60,860 nt of DNA from an uncultured Prochlorococcus sp. (GCA_902622705.1 CACNQT010000005.1:1-60860), one strand, 5' to 3'; positions 45,434 through 55,978 are shown, numbered from the stretch's first letter. Program-made: numbers and translations. The notes: generated by a model from the sequence alone, not told the origin.

Positions 45434-48400
45434 ATGACTATCAGCGATAAAATCAGAATTTACGAACTTTCCAGAGATTTAAATCTGGAAAATAAAGATA
45501 TTTTGGATGCAGCTCAAAAACTTTCAATTTCAGTAAAAAGCCATAGCAGCTCAATAAGTAAAGAAGACGCAAAAAAAATAACAAATCTTATTAACAAAAA
45601 AAATTCAGATAAAAAAATCCTTTCAATTAATAAGCCCTCAATTAAAAAAGATAATCACAAACAAAAAAAAGAAGATACATCTCCTCTTATCTCCTCTTTA
45701 GAAGGTGAACCAATTAAAGATAATTCAAACAAAAAACCATTATTGATAAAACCTCTAAATAAGCCGGAAAGTCTTAAAAAAATTTCAAATCAATCTATAA
45801 ATCCCAATAAACCCAATATTATTCATAGTTCACAATCTCAAGAAAACCCTAAGAATCAAAATATTAAGAGTAAGCCTTTACAAAATTTCAACCAGGATAA
45901 AAAAACTTTTCTAAATAGCACAACCCCACCTATAAAAAGTCCCGCAAAACCTCCTATTCAACTAATAGCAAAGCCTAAAAATATAAATAATAATGTTAAA
46001 TCTAATGAATCTTTAAACAACTACAAATTAGGAGACAAAAGAAAACCATCAAACAAATCTGATCAAAATACGAACAAACCTAAATTAAAAAATAATAATA
46101 GATTAAACACCCCTGAGCTGGTAGGAGCTCCGATAAGAAGAGAAGACTCTCTTAAGCAAAATAATAAGCAAAACATTTCTTTTAAGCAAACTGCCTCCAA
46201 CAGACCTGGTGCTCCCAATAGACCTGGTGCGCCCAATAGACCTGGTGCGCCCAATAGACCTGGTGCGCCCAATAGACCTGGTGCGTCCAATAATAGGCCT
46301 GGCATGCCAAATAGGCCTGGATTGAGAAACAAACCATCAGAAAAAGGCAGATCTGGCTCCTTTAATAGACAAGTTAATCTCAATAGATCTGGTGCTCCCA
46401 GCAGCCCAGGATTTAGAAACCAACAATCAGAGCAAGGAAGATCTGGCTCCTTTAATAAACAATTCAATTCCAATAGACCAGGTGTTCCAGGCAGACCTGG
46501 CATGCCAAATAGGTCTAATCCTAAGTTTAATGAACAGAAGTCCTCGGGAATTAGGAAACCCGTGTCACCTAATGAACTTTTGCAACTTCAAAAAACTAAT
46601 GTATCTGATAAAGACAAAAAAGGTATAAATATTAACGAAAAACAAAAAATAGAGTCACCTAAACAGAAGGCGAAAGCTCCTAACAGTCGGCCAAGCACTC
46701 CCCCTAGCTCCAAAAAAACGCCTCATAGAACATTTACGAATAGTTCAAGAAAACCGGGAAAGACTGACTGGGACGATAGTGCTAAATTAGAAGCTTTAAG
46801 AAATAAAAATCCCCAGAAACAACGACAGAAAGTTCATATTATTGGAGATAATGATGATTCTTTAACATCTGAGACTAGTGGGTATTCAGGTGAAAAAATT
46901 TCTATATTATCAGCTAGTTTGGCACGTCCAAAGAAAGAAAAGTCTGATGATCAAAAATCTCAAAAATCTACAAAACAATTTAAGAAGAAGAAAAAAGAGA
47001 CTACAAGGCAAAGGCAGAAAAGAAGAGCTATGGAATTAAAGGCTGCTAAGGAGGCTAAACAAATAAGGCCTGAAATGATAATAGTCCCCGAAGATAATTT
47101 AACAGTTCAAGAATTAGCTGATAAATTAAGTCTTGAAAGTTCTGAAATAATCAAATCTCTTTTTTTTAAAGGAATAACGGCAACAGTTACTCAATCACTT
47201 GACTTAACAACTATCGAAACAGTGGCAGAAGAATTTGGAGTTCCTGTTTTGCAAGATGATATCCAAGAAGCTGCTGAGAAAACAGTAGACATGATTGAGT
47301 CTGATGATATTGATAGTCTAATAAAAAGACCACCTGTTATCACAGTAATGGGTCATGTAGATCATGGTAAAACTAGTCTTTTAGATTCCATTAGAGAATC
47401 CAGAGTAGCTTCAGGAGAAGCAGGAGGAATTACTCAACATATAGGAGCTTATCAAGTTGAATTTGAACATGAATCTAAAAAGAAAAAATTAACTTTTCTT
47501 GATACTCCTGGGCATGAAGCCTTTACAGCAATGAGAGCAAGAGGTACAAAAGTCACTGACGTAGCTGTTCTTGTGGTAGCTGCAGATGATGGTTGCAGAC
47601 CCCAAACCATTGAAGCCATCAGTCATGCAAGAGCAGCAAAAGTCCCTATTGTTGTTGCAATAAATAAAATTGACAAGGAAGGAGCTTCTCCAGAGAGAGT
47701 AAAGCAAGAACTATCAGAAAAAGACTTAATTGCTGAAGATTGGGGAGGAGATACTGTGATGGTTCCAGTGAGTGCAATTAAAAAACAAAATATCGAAAAA
47801 TTGCTAGAAATGATTTTGTTAGTGTCTGAAGTTGAAGATCTACAAGCTAACCCTTACAGATCGGCCAAAGGTACTGTCATTGAAGCCCACTTAGATAAAG
47901 CTAAAGGTCCTGTAGCTACTTTGTTAGTACAAAATGGCACATTAAAATCTGGAGATGTTTTAGCTGCAGGTTCAGTCCTTGGAAAAATTAGAGCAATGGT
48001 TGATGAACATGGCAACAGAATCAAAGAAGCAGGTCCTTCCTTCCCAGTGGAAGCATTAGGATTCAGTGAAGTACCTACAGCAGGCGATGAATTTGAAGTC
48101 TACCCTGATGAAAAAACTGCTCGAGCTATTGTTGGAGATAGAGCCTCAGATGCTAGAGCGACAAAATTAGCTCAGCAAATGGCTTCCAGAAGAGTCAGCT
48201 TATCCTCCTTATCAAATCAAGCAAATGATGGTGAATTAAAAGAGTTAAACTTAATTCTTAAAGCTGATGTTCAAGGTAGTGTTGAAGCGATATTGGGATC
48301 ATTAGAACAATTACCTAAAAATGAAGTTCAAGTTAGAGTTCTACTATCTGCTCCTGGAGAAATAACTGAAACAGATATAGACTTAGCAGCTGCATCAGGA

Positions 48401-48853
48401 TCAGTAATCATTGGGTTTAACACCTCATTAGCATCTGGAGCAAAAAGAGCAGCTGATGCTAATGATGTTGATATAAGAGAATATGAAGTAATCTATAAAC
48501 TCCTTGAAGATATTCAGTTGGCTATGGAAGGTCTTCTTGAACCCGATCTTGTCGAAGAATCATTAGGTAAAGCCGAAGTTCGAGCAACTTTCGCAGTTGG
48601 TAAAGGAGCGATTGCAGGTTGTTATATACAAACTGGAAAATTACAACGAAATTGTTCTCTTAGAGTTATTAGATCAGATAAAGTAATATTTGAAGGTAAT
48701 TTAGACTCTCTAAAAAGGTCTAAAGATGATGTGAAAGAAGTAAATACAGGATTTGAATGTGGAGTTGGCTGTGATAAATTCTCGTCTTGGAATGAAGGGG
48801 ACATAATCGAAGCATTCAAATTTGTCACTCAAAAGAGGACATTAACTAAATAA
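45434..48853 (+). CDS. infB: translation initiation factor IF-2
   Basis: GTPase that brings initiator tRNA to the 30S subunit; 1139 residues, long for the family because of an extended N-terminal linker. An IF2_N domain starts the protein ([20 protein letters not shown]), followed by about 480 residues of Lys/Asn/Pro-rich low-complexity linker including NRPGAP repeats (residues 256-285) and a 30-residue duplication (296-355). A second IF2_N-like segment ([17 protein letters not shown]) precedes the G domain; the P-loop GHVDHGKT is at residues 640-647, with DTPGHEAF and NKID. The C-terminal domains end normally. Last gene of the nusA operon. Confidence 0.98.
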   Translation: MTISDKIRIYELSRDLNLENKDILDAAQKLSISVKSHSSSISKEDAKKITNLINKKNSDKKILSINKPSIKKDNHKQKKEDTSPLISSLEGEPIKDNSNKKPLLIKPLNKPESLKKISNQSINPNKPNIIHSSQSQENPKNQNIKSKPLQNFNQDKKTFLNSTTPPIKSPAKPPIQLIAKPKNINNNVKSNESLNNYKLGDKRKPSNKSDQNTNKPKLKNNNRLNTPELVGAPIRREDSLKQNNKQNISFKQTASNRPGAPNRPGAPNRPGAPNRPGAPNRPGASNNRPGMPNRPGLRNKPSEKGRSGSFNRQVNLNRSGAPSSPGFRNQQSEQGRSGSFNKQFNSNRPGVPGRPGMPNRSNPKFNEQKSSGIRKPVSPNELLQLQKTNVSDKDKKGININEKQKIESPKQKAKAPNSRPSTPPSSKKTPHRTFTNSSRKPGKTDWDDSAKLEALRNKNPQKQRQKVHIIGDNDDSLTSETSGYSGEKISILSASLARPKKEKSDDQKSQKSTKQFKKKKKETTRQRQKRRAMELKAAKEAKQIRPEMIIVPEDNLTVQELADKLSLESSEIIKSLFFKGITATVTQSLDLTTIETVAEEFGVPVLQDDIQEAAEKTVDMIESDDIDSLIKRPPVITVMGHVDHGKTSLLDSIRESRVASGEAGGITQHIGAYQVEFEHESKKKKLTFLDTPGHEAFTAMRARGTKVTDVAVLVVAADDGCRPQTIEAISHARAAKVPIVVAINKIDKEGASPERVKQELSEKDLIAEDWGGDTVMVPVSAIKKQNIEKLLEMILLVSEVEDLQANPYRSAKGTVIEAHLDKAKGPVATLLVQNGTLKSGDVLAAGSVLGKIRAMVDEHGNRIKEAGPSFPVEALGFSEVPTAGDEFEVYPDEKTARAIVGDRASDARATKLAQQMASRRVSLSSLSNQANDGELKELNLILKADVQGSVEAILGSLEQLPKNEVQVRVLLSAPGEITETDIDLAAASGSVIIGFNTSLASGAKRAADANDVDIREYEVIYKLLEDIQLAMEGLLEPDLVEESLGKAEVRATFAVGKGAIAGCYIQTGKLQRNCSLRVIRSDKVIFEGNLDSLKRSKDDVKEVNTGFECGVGCDKFSSWNEGDIIEAFKFVTQKRTLTK
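46199..46288 (+). repeat. 18-bp coding tandem repeat in infB (NRPGAP x 5)
   Basis: Five consecutive 18-base units run 46199-46216, 46217-46234, 46235-46252, 46253-46270 and 46271-46288; the middle ones read AATAGACCTGGTGCGCCC exactly. Each encodes Asn-Arg-Pro-Gly-Ala-Pro (last unit ends Ala-Ser). Degenerate NRPGMP copies follow. This looks like a slippage-prone array in a flexible linker. Confidence 0.9.
46319..46498 (+). repeat. 90-bp imperfect tandem duplication in infB
   Basis: Residues 296-325 and 326-355 align as two 30-residue units. Each starts GLRN/GFRN, shares GRSGSFN at the same offset and ends in a Pro-Gly-rich stretch (NRSGAPSSP / NRPGVPGRP). At DNA level this is two 90-base copies, diverged but clearly related, next to the 18-base array. 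Confidence 0.8.
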
Positions 48854-48895
48854 CTAAATATTTAAATAATTAAATAACTAAATAATTAAATAATT
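48848..48895 (+). repeat. 8-bp AT-only tandem array at the infB stop codon
   Basis: Six 8-base units cover 48848-48895: AAATAACT, AAATATTT, AAATAATT, AAATAACT, AAATAATT, AAATAATT. The infB stop codon TAA (48851-48853) lies inside the first unit. No hairpin terminator is evident here. The array occupies nearly all of the gap to the convergent DUF3493 gene. Confidence 0.8.
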
Positions 48896-48906
48896 AAATT
48901 TTAAAC

Positions 48907-49146
48907 TTATAGACTTTTATTCCGGTCAAGGAATAATAAAGTAGGAAATACGATACAAGCACCAATTTGTATGAGGAGATTATTCTGCTGTACTTCACTC
49001 CCACTCGAAATTTTTGAAATCATTATTACAAGTCCCAAAAATGCCGAACCACTAAAAGCTATCCATAATATTTTCCTTAATCCTTTAAAGGGCGCTTGAG
49101 ATTCCCTTAATAGTTTCTTTTTTAATTCAGGATCTATTTTTGACAT
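48907..49146 (-). CDS. DUF3493 (Lpa1/Rep27-related) membrane protein, 79 aa
   Basis: A small protein with MSKIDPELKKKLLRESQAPFKG at the start and two hydrophobic stretches (LRKILWIAFSGSAFLGLVIM and NNLLIQIGACIVFPTLLFL). This pattern matches DUF3493, related to the chloroplast proteins LPA1/REP27 that assist photosystem II D1 assembly; a similar role is plausible but inferred. I chose the ATG at 49146; a TTG four codons upstream (49158) is the alternative. Convergent with infB. Confidence 0.82.
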   Translation of the reverse strand: MSKIDPELKKKLLRESQAPFKGLRKILWIAFSGSAFLGLVIMISKISSGSEVQQNNLLIQIGACIVFPTLLFLDRNKSL

Positions 49147-49201
49147 GAAATTATTCAATTATAAAATGAATTCTATATGAAAATATGATTATTTTTCTAT
49201 T

Positions 49202-49273
49202 GCCGGTATAGCTCAGCGGTAGAGCAACTGTCTCGTAAACAGTAGGTCGTTGGTTCAATTCCAATTATCGGCA
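49202..49273 (+). tRNA. tRNA-Thr (anticodon CGT)
   Basis: A 72-base cloverleaf: acceptor stem GCCGGTA pairs with TATCGGC (one G-T wobble), D-arm GCTC/GAGC, anticodon stem ACTGT/ACAGT around the loop CTCGTAA, and T-arm GTTGG/CCAAT around TTCAATT. The anticodon CGT reads ACG codons (threonine). The discriminator base is A and the CCA end is not encoded. Flanked by a DUF3493 gene and a radical SAM gene; no attachment-site repeat seen. Confidence 0.95.
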
Positions 49274-49538
49274 TATAAAAAGGAGTTATTTTTAGTATTT
49301 CGCTACTTAAAATTATTTAAAGATTTTTTATCACCTCAGATACTCTTTTTTGCATAAGTATTTTCATTTTTTGATTAACAGTTTATTTCTTTCAAGCTAA
49401 ATGGATTGACAAATTAAAACTACTAAAAAAAATAGTCTTTTTCTACTTGTAAATATTTATTATTTGAAAATTTTTATTAGTATATTTTTAATATTTTTAA
49501 TTTCGCCAAATTAGTAATAAAGTAGTTAGATTCTTATT

Positions 49539-51185
49539 GTGGCAAAATCATCTGAATTTCATAGCATGAATTTTAATTTTGGTTTCACAAAAATAAATAA
49601 AAAAAAATTCCATAAGGTGAACTATGGGAAAATTCTTATTGTAAGGCTTCCATGCAATCCAATATTTCCTATAGGTCCTATTTACTTAGCAGACCATGTT
49701 CATAAATGTTTCCCAAATATTGAACAACAATTTATTGATTTAGCAATAATTCCATCTAATAAAATTACAAAATATTTAACTAGAAAAATTGATCAATTTA
49801 GACCTCACCTAATAATATTTTCATGGAGGGATATACAAATTTATGCACCTGTCGATGGCAGAAGCGGAAATCCCCTACAAAACTCTTTTGAGGTTTTTTA
49901 CTCAAAAAATATCCTTAAAAAAATTAGAGGTTCTTGGGGAGGGTTAAAATTAATTGCATCTCATTATGGAGAGATATATAGAAATACCTCTCTAGTCAAG
50001 ATGGGACTCAAAAGAGCACAAAAATACAACAAAGATGTAAAAGTAATTTTAGGAGGTGGAGCTGTTAGTGTTTTTTATGAACAATTAGGAAATCTTCTTC
50101 CAAAAGGAACTATCATTTCTGTTGGAGAGGGAGAAAATCTCATAGAGAAAATCATTAGGGGTGATTCTACAGAGGGAGAAAGATGTTATATTGCTGGGGA
50201 AAAACCTCGTAATAAATTAATACATGAACAACCTTCAGGGACTATTAAAACTGCCTGCAACTACAAATACATTAAATCAATATGGCCTGAATTTAATTGG
50301 TATATAGATGGTGGAGATTACTATGTAGGGGTGCAAACAAAAAGAGGTTGTCCTCATAATTGTTGTTTCTGTGTTTATACAGTTGTGGAAGGAAAGCAGG
50401 TTCGAGTGAATCCTGTCAACGAAGTAATAAAGGAAATGAAGCAATTATATGATCTTGGAGTTAGAGGATTTTGGTTTACAGACGCGCAGTTTATTCCAGC
50501 AAAAAAACATATCAAAGATGCAAAGACACTCTTGCAAGCTATAAAGGATCAAGGTTGGAACGATATTAATTGGGCTGCATACATTAGAGCAGATAATATT
50601 GATGCTGAGCTAGCTCAGCTTATGGTTGATACAGGTATGAGCTATTTTGAAATCGGTATCACTTCAGGTTCTCAAGAACTTGTTAGAAAAATGAGATTAG
50701 CGTATGACCTTGAAACTGTATTAAATAATTGCAGAATGCTAGTCCAATCGGGCTTCAAGAACCATGTTTCAGTCAATTATTCATTTAATGTTTTTGATGA
50801 AACGCCAAGCACCATAAGACAAACAATTGCTTACCATAGAGAACTAGAAAATATTTTTGGTAAAGGATTAGTTGATCCTGCTATATTCTTTATAGGTTTG
50901 CAGCCACACACACTTCTTGAGCAGTACGCCTTTGATCATAAAATTTTGAAGCCTAATTATAATCCAATGAGCATGATGCCATGGACAGCGCGAAAACTTC
51001 TTTGGAATCCAGGCTTATTAGGTGAAAAACTTGGTCAGGTTTGTTTAGAAGCTTTTGATAATCAAGAAGATGAATTCGGTAAAACAGTTATTAACATTCT
51101 TGAGAGAGAATATGGAAAGTCTTCCTTAACAGAATCCTTAAGAGTCCGCCCGTTAGCAGTAAGAAAATTAGCTCACTCTAAATAA
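49539..51185 (+). CDS. B12-binding-domain radical SAM protein, 548 aa
   Basis: A cobalamin-type radical SAM enzyme. The N-terminal 200 residues look like a B12-binding fold (KILIVRLPCNPIFPIGPIYLADH, ... VILGGGAVSVFYEQLG). The 4Fe-4S site is Cys271, Cys275, Cys278 (CPHNCCFC), within GVQTKRGCPHNC. The barrel continues with GVRGFWFTDAQFIPA and SYFEIGITSGSQELVRKMR. A large C-terminal part follows. Start GTG at 49539; an ATG at 49566 (MNFNFGF) is also possible. I recall similar cyanobacterial proteins being named for photosystem II light acclimation, but the substrate is unknown to me. Upstream 265 bases hold the tRNA downstream region only. Confidence 0.85.
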   Translation: MAKSSEFHSMNFNFGFTKINKKKFHKVNYGKILIVRLPCNPIFPIGPIYLADHVHKCFPNIEQQFIDLAIIPSNKITKYLTRKIDQFRPHLIIFSWRDIQIYAPVDGRSGNPLQNSFEVFYSKNILKKIRGSWGGLKLIASHYGEIYRNTSLVKMGLKRAQKYNKDVKVILGGGAVSVFYEQLGNLLPKGTIISVGEGENLIEKIIRGDSTEGERCYIAGEKPRNKLIHEQPSGTIKTACNYKYIKSIWPEFNWYIDGGDYYVGVQTKRGCPHNCCFCVYTVVEGKQVRVNPVNEVIKEMKQLYDLGVRGFWFTDAQFIPAKKHIKDAKTLLQAIKDQGWNDINWAAYIRADNIDAELAQLMVDTGMSYFEIGITSGSQELVRKMRLAYDLETVLNNCRMLVQSGFKNHVSVNYSFNVFDETPSTIRQTIAYHRELENIFGKGLVDPAIFFIGLQPHTLLEQYAFDHKILKPNYNPMSMMPWTARKLLWNPGLLGEKLGQVCLEAFDNQEDEFGKTVINILEREYGKSSLTESLRVRPLAVRKLAHSK

Positions 51186-51200
51186 TAAATTTATTAGTTA

Positions 51201-51518
51201 TTAATCTTCTTTTTCAATTGAACTAGAAATCCCTTTCGATTTTAATGATTCTGAATAGAATTCTGCTGGTTCTAAATCACAAACGATAACTAAACCTACA
51301 CCAGTATTATGTGCCTCTAGCATTATGGCGATAGCATCTTGTTCGCTTAATTGCGGCACAACTTCTCGTAATGAAATAGCCACATACTCCATAGAATTAA
51401 CTGGGTCATTATGAAGTAAAACCTTATATTTTGGAGATTTATTTTTTAATTCAGCAGGTTTCTTTTCAAGCACTGCTGAATTATTACTTACACTTTGCTC
51501 TAGCTTTATAGATAGCAT
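51201..51518 (-). CDS. clpS: ATP-dependent Clp protease adaptor ClpS
   Basis: Delivers N-degron substrates to ClpC/ClpP; 105 residues. The conserved core is YKVLLHNDPVNSMEYVAISL and the substrate-pocket region LEAHNTGVGLVIVCDLEPAEFY. The N-terminal tail (about 25 residues) is the flexible part that engages the Clp ATPase. Cyanobacteria usually have two ClpS proteins; I cannot say which this is. It lies 30 bases downstream of dapL on the same strand and is convergent with the radical SAM gene. Confidence 0.93.
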   Translation of the reverse strand: MLSIKLEQSVSNNSAVLEKKPAELKNKSPKYKVLLHNDPVNSMEYVAISLREVVPQLSEQDAIAIMLEAHNTGVGLVIVCDLEPAEFYSESLKSKGISSSIEKED

Positions 51519-51548
51519 TAATTTTTTGGAACTAAATGATACTTACGA

Positions 51549-52775
51549 TTATATATTAATTATTCTTTCCATTGCATCAATGACGTTTGATCTTGAGTTA
51601 AATGCTGACAATCGAAAATAACCTTCTCCTGATAATCCGAATCCGCTCCCAGGTGTTCCCACGACACTAACTTTATGGAGAAGGAAATCAAAAAAATCCC
51701 AAGATGTCATTTGATCAGGAACTTTAATCCAGATATAAGGAGCATTGTCTCCTCCAAAAACTTTATATCCTGCAGTATGGAGTTTATTTTTCATGATTTT
51801 TGCATTTTCCATATAAAAATCAATTAAACCTCTTACCTCTTTCTTCCCTTCAAGAGAATAAACAGCCTCTGCTCCTTTCTGAACCACATAACTTACTCCA
51901 TTAAATTTTGTAGATTGTCGCCTATTCCAAAGAGGCCATAAGTCTATTTCTTCATTTGTTGAACTCAAACCTTTAAGATTTTTAGGTATTACCGTAAAAG
52001 CACATCTAACTCCTGTGAATCCTGCATTCTTTGAAAAAGATCTAAATTCAATAGCACAATCCTTTGCCCCTTGAATCTCATATATTGAATGTGGAATATC
52101 ATTATCTTGAATAAATGCTTCATAAGCAGCATCAAAAAGTATTAGAGATTTGTTTTCAAGAGCATAGTCAACCCACTTTTTTAATTCTTCTTTAGTAATC
52201 GTTGCTCCAGTTGGATTATTAGGAAAACAAAGATATAAAATATCAACTTTTTTTTCAGGTAGTTCTGGCAGAAAGTTATTTCCCTCGTTTATTGCAAGAT
52301 ATGTCAATCCTTTATAGGTTCCATTTTCAAAGGCATCTCCAGTTCTGCCCGTCATAACGTTACTATCTACATAAACAGGGTAAACAGGATCAGTTACTGC
52401 AATTGAATTATCTTTTCCAAGAATATCTAATATATTACTACTATCGCATTTAGAACCATCTGAAACAAAGATTTCTTCAGGTAATATTTGACAGCCTCTC
52501 GAAATAAAATCATGCTCAGATATTTTTTCTCTGAGCCAAGAATAACCTTGTTCTGGTCCGTAACCCCTAAAACCTTCTTTTGTTCCCATTTCATCTAGAG
52601 CTTTGCCCATAGCCTCTATGCATGCTCTAGGTAATGGTTCTGTAACATCTCCTATGCCAAGCTTAATAATATCAGCACTATTATTTGATTGAGAATATAT
52701 TTTTACCCTTTTAGCAATTTCAGGGAATAAATAGCCTGCTTTGAGTTTTAAATAATTTTCGTTTACTTTAACCAC
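51549..52775 (-). CDS. dapL: LL-diaminopimelate aminotransferase
   Basis: Converts tetrahydrodipicolinate directly to LL-diaminopimelate in the short lysine/peptidoglycan pathway of cyanobacteria and plants; 408 residues, PLP enzyme. The PLP lysine is Lys249 in [17 protein letters not shown]. The N-terminus [33 protein letters not shown] and [12 protein letters not shown] are characteristic DapL segments. The start at 52775 faces a 292-base spacer shared with rne. Confidence 0.96.
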   Translation of the reverse strand: MVKVNENYLKLKAGYLFPEIAKRVKIYSQSNNSADIIKLGIGDVTEPLPRACIEAMGKALDEMGTKEGFRGYGPEQGYSWLREKISEHDFISRGCQILPEEIFVSDGSKCDSSNILDILGKDNSIAVTDPVYPVYVDSNVMTGRTGDAFENGTYKGLTYLAINEGNNFLPELPEKKVDILYLCFPNNPTGATITKEELKKWVDYALENKSLILFDAAYEAFIQDNDIPHSIYEIQGAKDCAIEFRSFSKNAGFTGVRCAFTVIPKNLKGLSSTNEEIDLWPLWNRRQSTKFNGVSYVVQKGAEAVYSLEGKKEVRGLIDFYMENAKIMKNKLHTAGYKVFGGDNAPYIWIKVPDQMTSWDFFDFLLHKVSVVGTPGSGFGLSGEGYFRLSAFNSRSNVIDAMERIINI

Positions 52776-52804
52776 TTTAGAAGAAATCTCAACAATATTA
52801 GAAT

Positions 52805-52864
52805 AATTGATTAACGTGCTTTAGTGATGATTAGATGTTAAAATTATTTTAGTTATGATCAATT
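52805..52864. repeat. 60-base inverted repeat between dapL and rne
   Basis: AATTGAT at 52805-52811 pairs with ATCAATT at 52858-52864, and a 13-base palindrome (TAAAATTATTTTA, 52839-52851) lies between them. It is 30 bases upstream of the dapL start codon and about 200 bases before rne. The rest of the 292-base spacer (52776-53067) shows nothing else that I can name; it is AT-rich and probably holds both promoters and a long rne leader. Confidence 0.4.
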
Positions 52865-53067
52865 CAAGAGATAATCATAGCTACGAATTCAATTTCAATT
52901 ATTTCGAAAATCGTTTAAAGCTTCATAAATAGTAGAATTCAATCGCTATTAACTTTATTAATTCAAAATACACAATACGAGCTATAAAAATTGCTTTATT
53001 AAAAGATAAAAATCTAACTCTTTACTTTAGATGATTTTCAAAATCCAAATCAATCAGAATCAACTAT

Positions 53068-54900
53068 ATGTCTCAGCAAATTATCATAGCTGAGCAATCT
53101 CGAATTGCAGCACTACTCACAGATGATCGAGTTGATGAATTAATCGTCGCACAAGGCCAATACCAAATTGGTGATATTTTTTTAGGAACAGTTGAAAATG
53201 TTCTCCCTGGCATAGATGCCGCTTTCATAAATATTGGTGAGAGTGATAAAAATGGATTCATCCATGTATCAGACTTAGGTCCTTTAAAACTCAAGAAAGG
53301 AACATTAGGAATAACTGAACTACTTGAACCGAAACAAAAAGTTCTTGTACAGGTAATTAAGGAGCCTACAGGATCTAAAGGTCCTAGACTTTCCGGTAGT
53401 ATTTCAATACCTGGAAAGTACTTAATATTTCAGCCATATGGCCAGGGAGTAAATATTTCCAGGAAAATAAATACTGAAACAGAACGAAACCGTTTAAAAG
53501 CTTTAGGGGTTTTAATTAAACCAACTAGCACAGGTTTACTATTTAGAACAGAAGCAGAAAAGATTAAAGAAGAACTACTTATTGAAGATTTAGAAAATTT
53601 AATTCAAGAATGGGATAATATCTTACAAGTTTCTGAGACTTTCAATCCACCAAATTTAATCAACAGAGATGATGATTTCTCTCTTAAGATTTTAAGAGAT
53701 CATATTAAATCATCCACTAAAACCATAATTATTGATAATAAATTATCGGTTGAGAGGGCAAAAGATTTCTTAACAAATTATGAATCTAATGTAGATATTG
53801 AATTTCATGATGAAGATTTAAACCAACATATTTTAGAAAAATACGAAATTAAGAAAACAATTCAAAAAGCTCTTCAACCGCGAGTGGATCTTCCTTCAGG
53901 AGGCTATATAATTATTGAACCAACTGAAGCTCTAACAGTAATTGATGTAAACTCTGGATCATTCACAAGATCGGCTAACTCAAGACAGACTGTTTTGTGG
54001 ACGAATTGCGAAGCAGCTGTTGAAATATCAAGACAAATGAAATTAAGAAATATTGGCGGAGTTATCGTAGTAGATTTTATTGATATGGAATCTAGACGAG
54101 ATCAATTCCAGTTACTTGAACATTTTACTTCAGCAATAAAAGATGATTCTGCTAGGCCTCAGATAGCTCAGCTTACTGAATTAGGTTTAGTTGAGTTAAC
54201 AAGGAAAAGACAAGGTCAAAATATATATGAATTATTCGGTAAAAAATGTTCTTCTTGCAATGGTACAGGCCATGTAGAAAATCAATTTAATTTTGAAATT
54301 TCTAACATGCAACTTAAAAATATTGAAGAAAAGACTTCTAAATCAAATAATATTAAATCTGTAGATATAAGTGCATCTAAATCAAATAATAAACAGGCAA
54401 AAATAGATGAAAAGGAATTACTTACCACCAAGAATTTAAGTAAAGAGGATTTTTCTATTAAAAAAGAAAATGATAATGATGAATTTAATGCACCAAATTC
54501 GAAAGAAAAAAATACAGTAACTGTTGATCTTACGAATGATGAAAAAATTGTTTTCAGTCACTTAGGTATTAATCCACTAATAAAGTTAGGGAAAGAATAT
54601 CTAACTAGCAATAGTTTTGTGAGTTTGAAAAACAATAGTAAAGAAAAAGAAAAAACTTTAGATAATAAAAAAACAACAACAACAACAGGAAAACGAGTCA
54701 AAAAAACCTCAAAATCTAGAGAACTTGAAGAGATAGCTATTACTATCGAAGAAAAGATAAATTCCAATGATGAAGCCAAAAACAAAACTGATGAGAATGA
54801 AGAAGTTGTATCTTTAGATGAGAAGAATGAAATTGAAGTAACAGATGAGATAAACAATGCAAGGAAAAAAAGAAGAAGATCTTCTGCAAGTATTGAATAA
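53068..54900 (+). CDS. rne: ribonuclease E/G
   Basis: Endoribonuclease starting mRNA decay and rRNA processing; 610 residues, the compact cyanobacterial form. An S1 domain (about residues 35-120) precedes the DNase I-like catalytic domain with metal-binding Asp293 (VIDVNSGSF) and Asp336 (VVDFIDME), and the Zn-link cysteines Cys394 and Cys397 (CSSC). The non-catalytic tail (after about 410) is Lys/Asn/Glu-rich and low in complexity. The tail ends with RKKRRRSSA at residues 599-607, matching the cyanobacterial nonapeptide that binds PNPase. The final 44 bases overlap rnhB. Confidence 0.97.
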   Translation: MSQQIIIAEQSRIAALLTDDRVDELIVAQGQYQIGDIFLGTVENVLPGIDAAFINIGESDKNGFIHVSDLGPLKLKKGTLGITELLEPKQKVLVQVIKEPTGSKGPRLSGSISIPGKYLIFQPYGQGVNISRKINTETERNRLKALGVLIKPTSTGLLFRTEAEKIKEELLIEDLENLIQEWDNILQVSETFNPPNLINRDDDFSLKILRDHIKSSTKTIIIDNKLSVERAKDFLTNYESNVDIEFHDEDLNQHILEKYEIKKTIQKALQPRVDLPSGGYIIIEPTEALTVIDVNSGSFTRSANSRQTVLWTNCEAAVEISRQMKLRNIGGVIVVDFIDMESRRDQFQLLEHFTSAIKDDSARPQIAQLTELGLVELTRKRQGQNIYELFGKKCSSCNGTGHVENQFNFEISNMQLKNIEEKTSKSNNIKSVDISASKSNNKQAKIDEKELLTTKNLSKEDFSIKKENDNDEFNAPNSKEKNTVTVDLTNDEKIVFSHLGINPLIKLGKEYLTSNSFVSLKNNSKEKEKTLDNKKTTTTTGKRVKKTSKSRELEEIAITIEEKINSNDEAKNKTDENEEVVSLDEKNEIEVTDEINNARKKRRRSSASIE

Positions 54901-55474
54901 AGTATATGAAGTTGGAATGGATGAAGTTGGAAGAGGGGCAGTTTTTGGCCCAGTTTTCTCAGCAGTTGTAGTATTATCTGAAAAAAATAAATTTATTTTA
55001 AAAAAATTTGGAGTAATGGATAGTAAAAAATTAACTCCCAAAAAAAGAAACTTCCTTTTTCCAAAAATTTTATCACTTTCTACAGATTATGGAATTGGGC
55101 AATCCTCTGTTAGAGAAATAGATAAGCTCGGCATCAGAGTTGCAACTGAACTTTCAATGATAAGAGCTTTAAAAAAATTAAAAGAAAAACCATCTGAGCT
55201 TTTAATTGATGGACCATTGTTGTTAAGACCATGGAACGGAATTCAAAAAAATATAGTATCGGGAGACTCGAAATTTACCTCAATATCTTCTGCAAGCATA
55301 GTTGCAAAAGTATCTCGAGATCATCTAATGGAAAGTTTAGAAAAAAAATACTCAGGATACTTTATATTAAAAAATAAAGGATATGGTACTAAAGAACATC
55401 TTTCAAGTATCAAAGAAAATGGAATAACTAATCTTCATAGGAAAAGTTTTTTAAAAAAATCAAATCTTATTTGA
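54857..55474 (+). CDS. rnhB: ribonuclease HII
   Basis: Removes RNA primers and misinserted ribonucleotides from DNA; 205 residues. The catalytic motif is DEVGRG at residues 22-27 ([15 protein letters not shown]), followed by DSKKL and the second acidic site region [11 protein letters not shown] and [12 protein letters not shown]. The chosen ATG at 54857 gives 21 residues before the motif, normal for the family, and implies a 44-base overlap with rne. The next ATG is within the catalytic motif, so a shorter form is unlikely. Its end overlaps the convergent DUF1997 gene by 15 bases. Confidence 0.95.
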   Translation: MQGKKEEDLLQVLNKVYEVGMDEVGRGAVFGPVFSAVVVLSEKNKFILKKFGVMDSKKLTPKKRNFLFPKILSLSTDYGIGQSSVREIDKLGIRVATELSMIRALKKLKEKPSELLIDGPLLLRPWNGIQKNIVSGDSKFTSISSASIVAKVSRDHLMESLEKKYSGYFILKNKGYGTKEHLSSIKENGITNLHRKSFLKKSNLI

Positions 55475-55978
55475 TTCACACCATTCCAAAAAATCTTTAA
55501 CTAACTGCTGTTGTACTCTTGTCTTTATTCCCAATAAAATCCCATTTAATACTGAATGACCAGTAGATTCTAAAATTTTCTTTGGTACTAGCTTTAATAA
55601 AGGAGGTTGGCTTACAGATACCCCTAGAAGAGCCTCTCCTTCTAATCCAATATCAGTTGCTTCCAAATTCGCTTTCAAAATAAGATTGAAGTCATCTATC
55701 ATTCCCAAACCATCCAATGTACTTTCAAGAGCACTCATTTTTAAAATTCCATCTTTATTTTCTACCGCAATTGAAACAACAGGGTTAATATCTAATTGGA
55801 AAACCTTAAAACTTGTTACTGTATACTTGTACTTACCTTCCCCTTCAGGTAATAATTTTTTGGAGTCTAGCATTGCTCCAACAACTCTTTCTTCTTCCAA
55901 AAGATACTTAGAAAGATATTCTTTATTTCTTGTTACTGAAAGCTTTAGTTTCTGTTTAGCATCAAAAGACAACAGCAT
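55460..55978 (-). CDS. DUF1997 family protein, 172 aa
   Basis: A soluble 172-residue protein beginning [33 protein letters not shown]. The segment [32 protein letters not shown] and the later [33 protein letters not shown] fit the DUF1997 family of cyanobacteria and plastids, which has a lipid-binding-like START fold by prediction. Function unknown. Convergent with rnhB (15-base overlap) and divergent from pheA. Confidence 0.85.
   Translation of the reverse strand: MLLSFDAKQKLKLSVTRNKEYLSKYLLEEERVVGAMLDSKKLLPEGEGKYKYTVTSFKVFQLDINPVVSIAVENKDGILKMSALESTLDGLGMIDDFNLILKANLEATDIGLEGEALLGVSVSQPPLLKLVPKKILESTGHSVLNGILLGIKTRVQQQLVKDFLEWCESNKI

Noticed and set aside
46199-46288. Regular repeats that might suggest a CRISPR array
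   Set aside because: Units are contiguous 18-mers without spacers and encode in-frame NRPGAP in infB; no cas genes are present.
46063-46503. 146-residue minus-strand frame rich in [12 protein letters not shown]
   Set aside because: It is the antisense of the infB NRPGAP repeats; its repetitive look comes from the infB array and infB is certain.
49406-49434. Perfect TTGACA -35 hexamer before the radical SAM gene
   Set aside because: No good -10 hexamer lies 16-18 bases downstream (only A-runs), so I do not call a promoter.
49202-49538. tRNA-Thr as an integration site for an island
   Set aside because: No copy of the tRNA 3' end, integrase or foreign gene was seen downstream; both flanks are core genes.
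54558-54857. 99-residue minus-strand frame within rne
   Set aside because: Ser/Phe-rich antisense of the low-complexity Lys/Glu/Asn tail of RNase E.
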